DNA of 64,000 nt from Amycolatopsis nalaikhensis (lineage in GTDB: Bacteria > Actinomycetota > Actinomycetes > Mycobacteriales > Pseudonocardiaceae), in the NCBI RefSeq assembly GCF_030264295.1, contig NZ_CP127173.1, positions 9,431,501 through 9,495,500 on the forward strand. The letters are read 5' to 3'. Made by a program: the position numbers and the translations under genes. Under the pieces are notes generated by a model. The model was given only the letters and a program-made list of their open reading frames with translations. It searched no databases and had not been told where the DNA came from. Shown piece by piece: positions 42,459 to 51,311 of this stretch. Position 1 is the stretch's first letter, and every line of letters starts with the position of its first letter.

Positions 42459-43403
42459 TCACCAGGTGACGGCGAGCGGCTCCCCGTGCTCGGCGGTGCC
42501 CCACCGGCTCGCCACGCGCTCGAGCTTGGCCGGGTTCACCTGCGCGTGGACGGCCGCGATGCCGTCGGTGGTCACGTCCAGCGAAATCACGCCGACGACC
42601 CGGTCCCCCACCACCAGCACCAGCGCGGGCACGCCGTTGCTGACGTCGGCGAACAGGTCGGGCTTGCCGCCGATCAGGTCCCACTTCGCTTCGCTGGGCT
42701 GGAACAGCCCGCGCAGGAACCTCGCCACGCGCACCGTGCCGGTGATCGGCCGCGGCAGCGAGAAGAGCACGCCGCCGCCGTCGCCCACGCTGGTCGCGTC
42801 GTCGGCCAGCAGCTTCACCAGCGAGTCGGTGCGGCCGCTGAGCGCCGCGGCGAGGAACTCCTCGACGATCTTGCGGGCCGCGCCCGCGTCGACCGGCACC
42901 CGGCGCCGGTCGGTGGCCAGGTGCTGCTTGGCGCGCCGGTAGAGCTGCTGGCAGTTCGCCTCGGTCAGGTCGAGCACCTCGGCGATCTCGCCGTGGGCGT
43001 ACCCGAACGCCTCCCGCAGCACGTAGACGACGCGTTCCTTGGCCGAAAGCCGTTCCATCAGCGTCAGCATCGCGATCGAGACCGATTCCCGCTGCTCGAC
43101 GGTGTCCGACGGGCCGAGCATCCGGTCGCCGGCGAGGACGGGCTCGGGCAGCCACTGGCCCACGTAGGTTTCCCGCTTGGCCCGCGCGGAGGTGAGGCGG
43201 GTGAGGCAGAGGTTGGTGAGCACCTTCGTCAGCCACGCCTCGGGAATTTCGATGTGCGCGCGGTCGGCGGACTGCCAGCGCAGGAACGTGTCCTGCACGG
43301 CGTCCTCGGCGTCGGTCGCCGACCCCAGCAGGCGGTACGCGATCGCCTCCAACCGCGCCCTGGCCCCCTCGAACACCTCGATCTCGTGCGCTCCCACCAG
43401 CAT
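42459..43403 (-). CDS. ECF41-type RNA polymerase sigma factor (SigJ-like)
   Basis: A 314-residue extracytoplasmic-function sigma factor. Sigma-2 and sigma-4 regions fill residues 1-165 and are followed by a SnoaL-like C-terminal domain. All three hallmark motifs of the ECF41 group are visible: WLPEP (84-88), DGGG (208-211) and NPAKL (290-294, consensus NPDKL). In this group the C-terminal domain replaces an anti-sigma factor. The gene is followed by an NDH-2-like flavoprotein and is divergent from a TetR gene. Confidence 0.92.
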   Translation of the reverse strand: MLVGAHEIEVFEGARARLEAIAYRLLGSATDAEDAVQDTFLRWQSADRAHIEIPEAWLTKVLTNLCLTRLTSARAKRETYVGQWLPEPVLAGDRMLGPSDTVEQRESVSIAMLTLMERLSAKERVVYVLREAFGYAHGEIAEVLDLTEANCQQLYRRAKQHLATDRRRVPVDAGAARKIVEEFLAAALSGRTDSLVKLLADDATSVGDGGGVLFSLPRPITGTVRVARFLRGLFQPSEAKWDLIGGKPDLFADVSNGVPALVLVVGDRVVGVISLDVTTDGIAAVHAQVNPAKLERVASRWGTAEHGEPLAVTW

Positions 43404-43428
43404 GCTGCCAAGCTAACACTCCCAACAT

Positions 43429-43439
43429 TGATTGAATCA
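43429..43439. promoter_or_regulatory. Candidate TetR operator TGATTGAATCA
   Basis: A perfect 5-1-5 inverted repeat in the 76-bp gap between the sigma factor and TetR genes. The AT-rich composition stands out from the surroundings. Confidence 0.4.
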
Positions 43440-43479
43440 TCGCTTGAACGTCGGCGCGCGCGGTGGTCTACTCGGGTGC

Positions 43480-44061
43480 GTGAAGGTGGACTCGACCCGC
43501 GACCGGCTGCTGACCGCGGCGGAAGGGCTGCTGCTGTCAGCCGACTACGACAGCGTGTCCGTCCGCGCGGTCTGCGCGGCGGCCAAGCTCAACCCGGCCG
43601 CCGTCCACTACCACTTCGGCTCGAAGGAAGCCCTGGTCGCGGCGATGCTGGAGGACCGGCTCGCCCCGGTCTGGCGCGACCTGCTCGACGACGTCGACCG
43701 CCGGCGGCGGCAGGGTTGGGTGCCCGCCGCGGCGGATCTCGTCGACGCCGTCCTGGAACCGCTGGCCGGGCTGGCCGCCGACCCGGTCGGCTGCCTCCGG
43801 CTGCACCTGCTCGCCCGGGTGCTGCTCTCGGGGCAGCGGCTGCACTGGCAGTCCCCGTGGTTCAGCCTCGACCCGTGGGTCGAGCTGCTGCGCGACGCCC
43901 GCCCCGACCTGACCCGCGAGCAGGCCGCGCACCGCTGGACCCTCGCGTTCCAGTTGCTGCTGCAGGTGTTCGGCACCCCGGCCGCCCCCGCGCCCCGCAC
44001 GCCGCGGATCCCGGCCGAGGCCGTGCGAGCGTTCGTCGTCGCCGGGCTGGACGCGCCGTGA
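43480..44061 (+). CDS. TetR-family transcriptional regulator
   Basis: A 193-residue TetR protein with the recognition region VSVRAVCAAAKLNPAAVHYHFGSKEALVAAM at about residues 20-50. The GTG start at 43480 (MKVDSTRDRLL) is chosen because upstream sequence would cover the candidate operator; GTG 43486 is also possible. Its stop overlaps the GTG of the Old Yellow Enzyme gene (GTGA), so it probably controls that enzyme. Confidence 0.85.
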   Translation: MKVDSTRDRLLTAAEGLLLSADYDSVSVRAVCAAAKLNPAAVHYHFGSKEALVAAMLEDRLAPVWRDLLDDVDRRRRQGWVPAAADLVDAVLEPLAGLAADPVGCLRLHLLARVLLSGQRLHWQSPWFSLDPWVELLRDARPDLTREQAAHRWTLAFQLLLQVFGTPAAPAPRTPRIPAEAVRAFVVAGLDAP

Positions 44062-45231
44062 CCCCGCCCGATGTGTTCGCCCCCGCCCGGCTGGGCCCGC
44101 TCCGGCTGCGCAACCGCGTCATCAAGGCCGCCACCTTCGAAGGCGTGACGCCGGACGCACTCGTCACCGACGAGCTGATCGAGTACCACCGGCGGCCCGC
44201 GCGCGGCGGGGTCGGGATGACGACCCTCGCCTACTGCGCGGTGTCCCCGGAGGGCCGCACGGACCGCCACCAGATCTGGATGCGGCCCGAGGCGGTGCCG
44301 GGCCTGCGCCGGTTCACCGACGCCGTCCACGACGAGGGCGCGGCGGCCTGCGCGCAGATCGGGCACGCCGGCCCGGTGGCGAACGCGGCGTCCAACCGGC
44401 TGCCCGCGCTGTCGCCGTCCCGCCGGTTCAGCCCGCTGGGGATGCGGCCGACGCGGGCCGCCACGGCCGCGGACCTGGACCGGATCGTCGCGGCGCACGC
44501 GACCGCGGCCCGCACCGCCCTGGAGTCCGGGTTCGACGCCGTGGAAATCCACTTCGGACACAACTACCTCGTCAGCGCGTTCCTCAGCCCGCGGCTCAAC
44601 CACCGCACCGACGCCTACGGCGGCAGCCTCGCCCACCGCGCCCGGCTGGCGCGCGCGGTCGCCCGCGCGGTCCGCGACGCGGTCGGCGACCGCCTCGCGA
44701 TCACCGCCAAGCTCAACATGGACGACGGCGTGCCCGGCGGTTTCTGGCTGGACGAAAGCATCCAGGTCGCGCAGTGGCTGGAAGAAGACGGCACGGTCGA
44801 CGCGCTGGAAGCTCACCGCGGGCAGCTCGCTGCTCAACCCGATGTACCTGTTCACCGGCGACGCGCCGGTCCGCGAGTTCGCCGCCGCGTTCCCCCAGCC
44901 GGCCCGGCTGGGCCTGCGCCTGGGCGGCCGGTTCTTCCTGCACGAGTACCCGTACCGCGAGGCCTACCTGCTCGATCGCGCCCGCCAGTTCCGCGCCGCG
45001 CTGCGGCTGCCGCTGATCCTGCTCGGCGGGATCACCACGGTGGAGACGATGGAGCTGGCGATGGCGGAGGGGTTCGCGTTCGTCGCGCTGGCCCGCGCGC
45101 TGCTGCGCGAACCCGACCTCGTCCGGCGCATGGAAGCGGACCGGAGCGTCCGGTCGCTGTGCGTCCACTGCAACCGCTGCATGCCCACCATCTACCGCGG
45201 CACGCACTGCGTCCTGGCCGAACGCCCCTAG
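44058..45231 (+). pseudogene. Old Yellow Enzyme family flavoprotein, frameshifted
   Basis: Two frames together encode one NADH:flavin oxidoreductase. The first part (44058 to about 44810) has FAPARLGPLRLRNRVIKAA at the N-terminus and the active-site segment EIHFGHNYLVSAFLSP. The second part continues in another frame (from about 44811: NPMYLFTGDAPVREF) with LILLGGITTVETMELAMAEG and a cysteine cluster CVHCNRCMPTIYRGTHC that could bind an Fe-S cluster, as in 2,4-dienoyl-CoA reductase-like members. Restoring LELTAGSSLLN across the junction needs removal of one base in GAAGCTC (44808-44814). Either a recent pseudogene or a sequence error. Confidence 0.85.
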
Positions 45232-46157
45232 GAGCCCGGGCCGCCGATGTTCGCGCGCCGGAACCGGGCCGGGGTCACGCCGAGCTCGGCCTTGAACGCC
45301 CGCGAGAACGCCGATTCGGACTGGTACCCGACGCGGGCCGCGACCGTCCCGACCGTCGCGTCCGTCGAGGCGAGCAGGTCGGCCGCGGCCATCAGCCGGG
45401 CCCGCGCGAGGAACGCCCCGACGGTCGTGCCCGTGTGCCGGGTGAAGTGGCGCAGGAACGTCGCGCGCGACATGCGTGCCGCCCGGCTGAGCCGCTCGAT
45501 CGTCCAGCTCTCCCCCGGTTCGTGCAGCATCGCCTCGACCGCCTCGGCGATGCGCTCGTCGGCGGCCGCGGTCCAGAGCGTGGCTTTCGTGGCCTCACCG
45601 CGCGAGGTCCGCAGCACCATCGCCAGGAGCACAGTGGACAGTGACGCGAGGATCGCCGCGGTGCCCTCGCCCTCCCGCTCGGCTTCCCGGCGCATGAGGG
45701 CGCTCAGCATGCGCAGCACCTCGTCGCTTTCGGCCGACTGCCCGAACGAGACGTGCACCGGGTCGGGCAGGCTGCGGAAGAGCAGCCGCCCCGCGCCCGT
45801 GTCGAACGTGTAGTGCCCGCAGAACAGGTCGATGACCGGCGGACCGGCGTCCCCCGCGGACCGGGTGCCGATGAGCACCTCGCCCGGCGCCGATTCGATG
45901 CCGCGCTTGCGGCCCCGCCCCGGCGTCGTCACCCGGTGCGGCCTCCCGCCGGGCACGATCACGATGTCGCCCGCCCGCAGGTCCAGCACGGTCTTGCCCA
46001 CCTGGAACGTGCATTCGCCCTCGAGCAGCACGTGGAACGGGGCCTCCCGCTCCGCCGGCGCGGCGACGTCCATCCGCGTCGCGCCGCCCAGCAGGCACCT
46101 CCGGTCCACCCGCGCGCCCAGCCGCGCCATGCGCAGCAACCGGCTGATCGAGTCCAT
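45228..46157 (-). CDS. AraC-family regulator with cupin sensor (RclR-like)
   Basis: A 309-residue AraC protein. The N-terminal cupin domain (1-170, from MDSISRLLRMARLGARVD) is of the type found in the E. coli hypochlorous-acid sensor RclR. The two helix-turn-helix motifs at the C-terminus are SWTIERLSRAARMSRATFLR and TVGTVAARVGYQSESAFSR. It has few cysteines (Cys21, Cys49 and one near residue 113) that could act in redox sensing. It is divergent from an RclA-like flavoenzyme, the same order as rclR/rclA. The stop overlaps the stop of the convergent Old Yellow Enzyme gene. Confidence 0.83.
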   Translation of the reverse strand: MDSISRLLRMARLGARVDRRCLLGGATRMDVAAPAEREAPFHVLLEGECTFQVGKTVLDLRAGDIVIVPGGRPHRVTTPGRGRKRGIESAPGEVLIGTRSAGDAGPPVIDLFCGHYTFDTGAGRLLFRSLPDPVHVSFGQSAESDEVLRMLSALMRREAEREGEGTAAILASLSTVLLAMVLRTSRGEATKATLWTAAADERIAEAVEAMLHEPGESWTIERLSRAARMSRATFLRHFTRHTGTTVGAFLARARLMAAADLLASTDATVGTVAARVGYQSESAFSRAFKAELGVTPARFRRANIGGPGS

Positions 46158-46195
46158 GGTGATACTTTAGAGCAGGAAATCGAGCTGCAGACGCC

Positions 46196-46220
46196 TGTCC
46201 GTACCAAGCCCGGGTGGACA
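46196..46220. promoter_or_regulatory. Candidate operator between AraC and RclA-like genes
   Basis: TGTCC and GGACA are placed symmetrically 15 bp apart just upstream of the RclA-like start, in the 73-bp divergent gap. Symmetry beyond the five outer bases is weak. Confidence 0.35.
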
Positions 46221-46230
46221 GACTCGGGGC

Positions 46231-47616
46231 ATGACCATCACAGCGCTCACCGCGGACGTGCTCGTCGTCGGCTTCGGCAAGGGCGGCAAGACCGCCGCCC
46301 ACGTGCTCGCCGACGCGGGCAAACGGGTCGTCTTGATCGAGCGGTCCGAAAACATGTACGGCGGTACCTGCCCCAACATCGGCTGCGTCCCGACGAAGAT
46401 GCTCGTGCACTACTCCGGCGCGAAACGGCTCGCCGACGACGCCCAGGAGTACTTCGCCCGGTCCACGGCCGGGGTGCGGGCGCTCACGGCCGCCTTCCGC
46501 GCGGGCAACTTCGAAGCCCTCGACGGCAAGGACACCGCCACGGTCCTCACCGGGACGGCGAGCTTCGTCGACCCGCACACCGTCGCCGTCGGCGAGGGCG
46601 ACGACCGGATCACCGTCACCGCGCCGACCATCCTCGTCAACACCGGATCCGAGCCGGTCCTGCCCGCCATCCCGGGCCTGGCCGCGAGCCCGCACCTGGT
46701 GACCAGCACCGAGCTCACCAAGACCTCGAACCTGCCCGAGCGGCTCGTGGTCCTGGGCGGCGGCTACCAGGGACTCGAGTTCGCCGCGATCTACCGGCAC
46801 TTCGGCACGCACGTCACGGTCCTCGAGGCGGCGGATCGCCTGCTGCCACGCGAAGACGAGGACATCGCCGAGGCGGTCGCGGAGATCCTGCGCGGCGACG
46901 GCGTCACCATCGTCACCGGCGCGAAGGTCACCGAAGTCCGCGACAACGGCGCGACGTCGACGGTGGTCTACGAGAAGGACGGCGAGCCGCAGTCGGTCGA
47001 GGCGAGCGCGGTGCTGCCCGCGACCGGCCGCCGCGCGGTGACCGCCGGACTGCGCCTCGACGCGGCGGGCGTCCGGACGACCCCGGGCGGGGCCATCGAG
47101 GTCGACGAGTACCTGCGCACGAGCCAGCCCGACATCTACGCGCTCGGCGACGTCAACGGCGGCGAGCAGTTCACCTACATCTCCCTCGACGACGCCCGCA
47201 TCGTCCTCGACCAGCTGCTGGGCCGTGGCAAACGCACCACGACCGACCGCCGGGCCGTCCCGCACACGCTGTTCGTCACGCCCCCGCTGGCCACGGTCGG
47301 GCTGACCGAGACCCAGGCCCGCGCCCAAGGCCGGAACATCAAGGTGGCGCGGGAAAAGGTCGCCGACATCATCGCGATGCCCCGGGCGTACACGGTCGAA
47401 GAGACCCGCGGCGTCATGAAGTTCATCGTGGACGCCGACACCGACCTCATCCTCGGCGCGGCCCTGCTGAGCATCGACGCGCAGGAAGTGATCAACACCG
47501 TGGCGCTGGCCATGCGGCACAACATCACCGCGACCGAGCTCCGCGACGCGATCTACACGCACCCCAGCACCACGGAAGCCTTCAACGAGGTCTTCGACAA
47601 GGTGGTCTCGGCTTAG
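46231..47616 (+). CDS. RclA-like pyridine-nucleotide disulfide oxidoreductase
   Basis: A 461-residue flavoprotein of the MerA/RclA group. FAD site VLVVGFGKGGKTAA (10-23), redox-active cysteines Cys47 and Cys52 in GGTCPNIGCVPTK, NAD(P)-binding region VVLGGGYQGLEFA, and the C-terminal HPSTTE motif. RclA reduces copper and protects against reactive chlorine in E. coli. The divergent AraC regulator with a cupin domain supports that assignment. Mercuric reductase is an alternative, but the C-terminal cysteine pair of MerA is missing. Confidence 0.82.
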   Translation: MTITALTADVLVVGFGKGGKTAAHVLADAGKRVVLIERSENMYGGTCPNIGCVPTKMLVHYSGAKRLADDAQEYFARSTAGVRALTAAFRAGNFEALDGKDTATVLTGTASFVDPHTVAVGEGDDRITVTAPTILVNTGSEPVLPAIPGLAASPHLVTSTELTKTSNLPERLVVLGGGYQGLEFAAIYRHFGTHVTVLEAADRLLPREDEDIAEAVAEILRGDGVTIVTGAKVTEVRDNGATSTVVYEKDGEPQSVEASAVLPATGRRAVTAGLRLDAAGVRTTPGGAIEVDEYLRTSQPDIYALGDVNGGEQFTYISLDDARIVLDQLLGRGKRTTTDRRAVPHTLFVTPPLATVGLTETQARAQGRNIKVAREKVADIIAMPRAYTVEETRGVMKFIVDADTDLILGAALLSIDAQEVINTVALAMRHNITATELRDAIYTHPSTTEAFNEVFDKVVSA

Positions 47617-48455
47617 GCGTCGGGCGGGCGGCACACGCGGGCCAGCGCCGAGCGGCTCGCGTCGTCCGCGCCGCGGTAGATCAGCAGCCGCAGGTCCGGG
47701 TCCTGAACGGGCGTGAGGGTCTCGAACTGCAGCGTGAGGACGCCGACGTCGGGGTGCCGCACCTCCTTGAGCCCGCGGCCGTTGAGCTTGACGGTCCGCT
47801 CGGCCCACAGCCGCGCGAATTCTTCGTCGTGGGCGGTGCATTCGGCGATGAGGTCGGTCAGCGCCTCGTCCTCCGGGTGCGCCGCCCACGCGGCGCGCAG
47901 GTGCGCGATCCCTTCCCGGACCACGCGTTCGCGGTCGACGTAGAAGTCGCGCATCCGCGGGTGCAGCAAGCACAGCCACATCGCGTTGCGCCGCGACGGC
48001 GGCAGCGTGGCGAAATCCGCCAGCAGCCGCTCGATTTCGGCGTTCCAGGCCAGGATGTCGTAGCGGTGGTTCATCAGCATGGCCGGCAACGGCGCCAGGT
48101 CGGCCACGAGCTGGGCCAGCGGCGGCGCGGCCGTGGTGGCGGGCTTGTCGACGGTGCGCGGGCGCTGCCCGGCCAGGCCGAAGAGGTACGCGCGTTCGTC
48201 GGGGGCCAGGCGCAGCGCCCGCGCGAGGGACTCGACGACGTCCGCCGACGGCCGCAGCCCGCGGGCCTGCTCCAGCCGCACGACGTAGTCGACGCTGATC
48301 CCGGCCAGCTCGGCGACCTCTTCGCGGCGCAGCCCCGGGGTCCGCCGGGCCTGCCGGCGCGCGGGCAGGCCGAAGTCACGGGGATCCAGGCGTTCCCGCC
48401 GCGTTCGCAGGAAGGCGGCCAGCTCCTGGGCCACGTCCACGGTGCCGGTGATCAT
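47613..48455 (-). CDS. MmyB-like helix-turn-helix regulator
   Basis: A 280-residue XRE-type protein. The DNA-binding part (about 12-85) holds RRTPGLRREEVAELAGISV and YVVRLEQARG, and the C-terminal MmyB-like ligand domain contains ILAWNAEIERLLADF. It resembles actinobacterial regulators that control a divergent oxidoreductase. Here the divergent gene is an aldo-keto reductase. The TAA stop overlaps the TAG of the convergent RclA-like gene. Confidence 0.87.
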   Translation of the reverse strand: MITGTVDVAQELAAFLRTRRERLDPRDFGLPARRQARRTPGLRREEVAELAGISVDYVVRLEQARGLRPSADVVESLARALRLAPDERAYLFGLAGQRPRTVDKPATTAAPPLAQLVADLAPLPAMLMNHRYDILAWNAEIERLLADFATLPPSRRNAMWLCLLHPRMRDFYVDRERVVREGIAHLRAAWAAHPEDEALTDLIAECTAHDEEFARLWAERTVKLNGRGLKEVRHPDVGVLTLQFETLTPVQDPDLRLLIYRGADDASRSALARVCRPPDA

Positions 48456-48491
48456 GTCCGGTCCAACAGCCCGGGTGGGACTCGTGTTCCC

Positions 48492-48502
48492 AGGAAGTTC
48501 CT
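48492..48502. promoter_or_regulatory. Candidate operator AGGAAGTTCCT
   Basis: A perfect 5-1-5 inverted repeat in the 113-bp gap between the MmyB-type regulator and the aldo-keto reductase. Confidence 0.4.
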
Positions 48503-48568
48503 TCCCTTACCCCCGGCTCGTGGCGGTCGCAGGCTGGTGCCCGACGATCACGAGCACAGGAGGACACG

Positions 48569-49633
48569 ATGGCGCTCACCCTCGACACCTACCGGCTGCT
48601 GGGCCGCTCGGGGCTGCGGGTCTCCCCGCTGGCCCTGGGCACGGCGACCTTCGGCACCGAGTGGGGCTGGGGCATCGGGCCGGAGGAGGCGCGCAAGCTG
48701 TTCGACACCTACGTCGACCGCGGCGGCAATTTCATCGACACGGCGAGCACGTACACTGGCGGCAGCTCCGAGCGCATGCTGGGCGAATTCACCCGCGACC
48801 GCCGCGAAAGCCTGGTGCTGGCGACCAAGTACACGACGCTGCGCCGCCCCGGCGACCCGAACTCCGGGGGCGCGCACCGCAAAAGCCTGGTCACGTCGGT
48901 GGAAGCCAGCCTGCGCCGGCTGAACACGGACTATATCGATCTGCTCTTCCTGCACGTGTGGGACTTCGCGACGCCGGTCGAGGAGACCCTGCGCGCCCTG
49001 GACGACCTGGTCCGCCAGGGCAAGCTCCTGTACGTGGCGATGTCCAGCGCCCCGGCGTGGGAGATCTCGCGCATGCAGGCGATCGCCGACCTGCGCGGCT
49101 GGTCGCCGCTGGTCGCGCTGCAGGTCGAATACAGCCTCATCACCCGGGACGCGGAACGCGACCTGATCCCGATGGCCCGGGCGATGGGTCTCGGCGTCAC
49201 GCCGTTCTCACCGCTGGGCGGCGGCGTGCTGTCCGGCAAGTACCGCCGCGCCGACCTGACCGCGCCGGACGCCGGCTCCGAGGAAAGCAACCGCAAGAGC
49301 TTCAACGCCGCTCTGGGCATGGTCACCGAACGCACCCTGGCCATCGCCGACGTCGTCCGGGAGATCGCCGAGGAGGGCGGCCACACCCCCGCCCAGGTCG
49401 CACTCGCGTGGACCCTGCGGAACCCGGGCGTGACCGCCCCCGTCGTCGGCGCCCGCACCCCCGATCAGCTGCTCGGGAACCTGGGGGCACTGGCGGTCGA
49501 GTTCACCGACGATCAGCTGGCCCGCCTCGACGAGGTCAGCGCGATCGACCTCGGCTACCCGCACGCGATGCTGGCGAGCGACCACATCCGCACGGTGACC
49601 GCGGGCGACCTGAAGGTCGAGCCCCGCCGCTGA
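48569..49633 (+). CDS. Aldo/keto reductase
   Basis: A 354-residue NADPH-dependent reductase with a TIM barrel. The catalytic tetrad is visible: Asp in FIDTASTY with the Tyr, Lys in LATKY and His in LFLHVWD. The C-terminal cofactor-binding segment is VVGARTPDQLLGNLGA. The ribosome-binding site AGGAGGA lies 5-6 bp before the ATG. It is divergent from the MmyB-like regulator and probably induced by its ligand, likely a reactive carbonyl. Confidence 0.9.
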   Translation: MALTLDTYRLLGRSGLRVSPLALGTATFGTEWGWGIGPEEARKLFDTYVDRGGNFIDTASTYTGGSSERMLGEFTRDRRESLVLATKYTTLRRPGDPNSGGAHRKSLVTSVEASLRRLNTDYIDLLFLHVWDFATPVEETLRALDDLVRQGKLLYVAMSSAPAWEISRMQAIADLRGWSPLVALQVEYSLITRDAERDLIPMARAMGLGVTPFSPLGGGVLSGKYRRADLTAPDAGSEESNRKSFNAALGMVTERTLAIADVVREIAEEGGHTPAQVALAWTLRNPGVTAPVVGARTPDQLLGNLGALAVEFTDDQLARLDEVSAIDLGYPHAMLASDHIRTVTAGDLKVEPRR

Positions 49634-49667
49634 GCGTCTCGGACCCTCGCGAAGCCCGGCGGCCGGA

Positions 49668-50336
49668 TCACCCCGGCGCGGCGCCGTCCGCCGGTGCCCC
49701 GAGGATGCGCTTGAGATCGGGCAGCACGGCGTCGAGGTCCTGCTTCGTCCGGAAGACCACAATGGACGCTTCGCCGTCGTCGGCGCGGGTGAACAGGCCG
49801 ACGGTTTCCGCCATCGCCGCGTCGAACTCCTCCTCCGGGGCGCTCGACTGCCCGCGCAGCCACCGGCGCAGCACGTGGTTGTGGGCGGTGACGACCGCGC
49901 CCGCCATCAGCTCGGCCCGCAACGCCGTGTCCGCGCCGCCGCCCATCCATTGGTGCAGGAAGCCGCGGAAGAGCCGGTGGTACTGCTGGACTCCGGCGAC
50001 TTCGCGGTCGCGCAGGGCCGGGACGCTTCGCGTCAGGCGGTACCGGGTCAGCGCGCGCTCACCCTCGGCGAGGTAGTGCCGCAGGACGAGCCGCGCCCCT
50101 TCGGTCACCGCGATCAGCGCCGTGCGGCCGGTCGAGCCGCGCAGGCGCTCGTCGATGGCCCGCAGCAGCACCTCGTGGTCCGGGAAGATCACGTCTTCTT
50201 TGGTCCGGAAGGCGCGGAAGAAGGTCGTGCGGCCGACGCCGGCGCGTTCGGTGATGTCGTCGACCGTGGTCTGGTCGTAGCCGCGCTCGGCGAACAGCGC
50301 GAAGGCGGCTTCGGTCAGGCGGTCCTTGGCCGACAT
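49668..50336 (-). CDS. TetR-family transcriptional regulator
   Basis: A 222-residue TetR protein with a clear DNA-binding region (LFAERGYDQTTVDDITERAG, VGRTTFFRAFRTKEDVI, residues about 14-50). It is divergent from a 3-hydroxyacyl-CoA dehydrogenase, and the perfect palindrome at 50410-50424 lies in between. An acyl-CoA-responsive repressor is likely (inference). Confidence 0.87.
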   Translation of the reverse strand: MSAKDRLTEAAFALFAERGYDQTTVDDITERAGVGRTTFFRAFRTKEDVIFPDHEVLLRAIDERLRGSTGRTALIAVTEGARLVLRHYLAEGERALTRYRLTRSVPALRDREVAGVQQYHRLFRGFLHQWMGGGADTALRAELMAGAVVTAHNHVLRRWLRGQSSAPEEEFDAAMAETVGLFTRADDGEASIVVFRTKQDLDAVLPDLKRILGAPADGAAPG

Positions 50337-50409
50337 GCACTCCTCCTCGCTGCCGCGGCCCAGCCTAGGGCGTGGCGGTCGTCATAGCCGGGAGCCTTCA
50401 GCTACTCGT

Positions 50410-50424
50410 CGGTACTCAGTACCG
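50410..50424. promoter_or_regulatory. TetR-type operator palindrome
   Basis: CGGTACTCAGTACCG is a perfect 7-1-7 palindrome in the gap between the TetR regulator and the dehydrogenase. A further GGTACC half-site follows at 50432-50437. Confidence 0.65.
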
Positions 50425-50459
50425 TTTCGATGGTACCGAGTCCCGGAGAGGTGGCGGCG

Positions 50460-51311
50460 ATGGAACGCGTAGGCGTGGTCGGGTGCGGGCAGATGGGTGC
50501 CGGGATCGCCGAGGTGTGCGCCCGGGCCGGACTGGACGTCGTGGTCGTGGAGTCGAACCCGGCCGCCGCGGAGGCCGGCCGCCGTCGGCTCGAGACGTCG
50601 CTGGCCCGCGCGGAGAAGAAGGGCAAGATCCCGGACGCCGCCGAGGTCCTGAACCGCATCCGGGTCACCGAGTCGCTGGACGAGCTGGCCGACCGGACGC
50701 TGGTCGTCGAAGCGATCGTCGAGGACGAGGCGGTCAAGACGGACCTGTTCCGCCAGCTGGACAAGATCGTGACGGCGCCGGACGCGGTGCTGGCGTCGAA
50801 CACGTCGTCGATCCCGATCATGAAGCTCGGCACGGCCACCGAGCGCCCCGCGCAGGTCGTGGGCGTGCACTTCTTCAACCCGGTGCCGGTGCTCCCGCTG
50901 GTGGAGCTGGTGCCCAGCCTGCTGACGGCGCCGACGACGGTCGACCGGGCGCGGGCGTTCGCGCAGGACGCGCTGGGCAAGCAGGCGATCCTCTGCCAGG
51001 ACCGCGCGGGGTTCGTGGTGAACGCGCTGCTGATCCCGTTCATCTTGGCGGCGATCCGGATGTTCGAGTCGGGGTTCGCCACGCGCGAGGCGATCGACGA
51101 GGGTCTGGTGCGCGGCGCCGCCCACCCGCAGGGGCCGCTGGCGCTGGCCGACCTGATCGGCCTCGACACGACGAAGGCCGTCGCCGAGTCGCTGTACGAG
51201 GAGTTCAAGGAGCCGTTGTACGCGCCACCGCCGCTGCTGGCCCGCATGGTCGACGCGGGTCTGCTCGGCCGCAAGACGGGCCGCGGGTTCTACACGTACG
51301 ACCGGCCATGA
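50460..51311 (+). CDS. 3-hydroxyacyl-CoA dehydrogenase (3-hydroxybutyryl-CoA type)
   Basis: A 283-residue single-domain enzyme. The NAD-binding motif VGVVGCGQMGAGIAE opens the chain, SNTSSIPI and GVHFFNPVPVLPLVELV hold the catalytic Ser/His/Asn positions, and the C-terminal dimer domain contains DRAGFVVNALLIPF. It oxidises or reduces 3-hydroxybutyryl-CoA. ATG 50460 lies 9 bp after GGAGAG; GTG 50451 abuts it and is unlikely. The stop overlaps the ATG of a small Cys-rich protein (ATGA). Confidence 0.9.
   Translation: MERVGVVGCGQMGAGIAEVCARAGLDVVVVESNPAAAEAGRRRLETSLARAEKKGKIPDAAEVLNRIRVTESLDELADRTLVVEAIVEDEAVKTDLFRQLDKIVTAPDAVLASNTSSIPIMKLGTATERPAQVVGVHFFNPVPVLPLVELVPSLLTAPTTVDRARAFAQDALGKQAILCQDRAGFVVNALLIPFILAAIRMFESGFATREAIDEGLVRGAAHPQGPLALADLIGLDTTKAVAESLYEEFKEPLYAPPPLLARMVDAGLLGRKTGRGFYTYDRP

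Noticed and set aside
46231..47616. Mercuric reductase assignment
   Set aside because: The C-terminal Cys pair and N-terminal HMA domain of MerA are missing, no mer genes are near, and the divergent cupin-AraC regulator fits RclA better.
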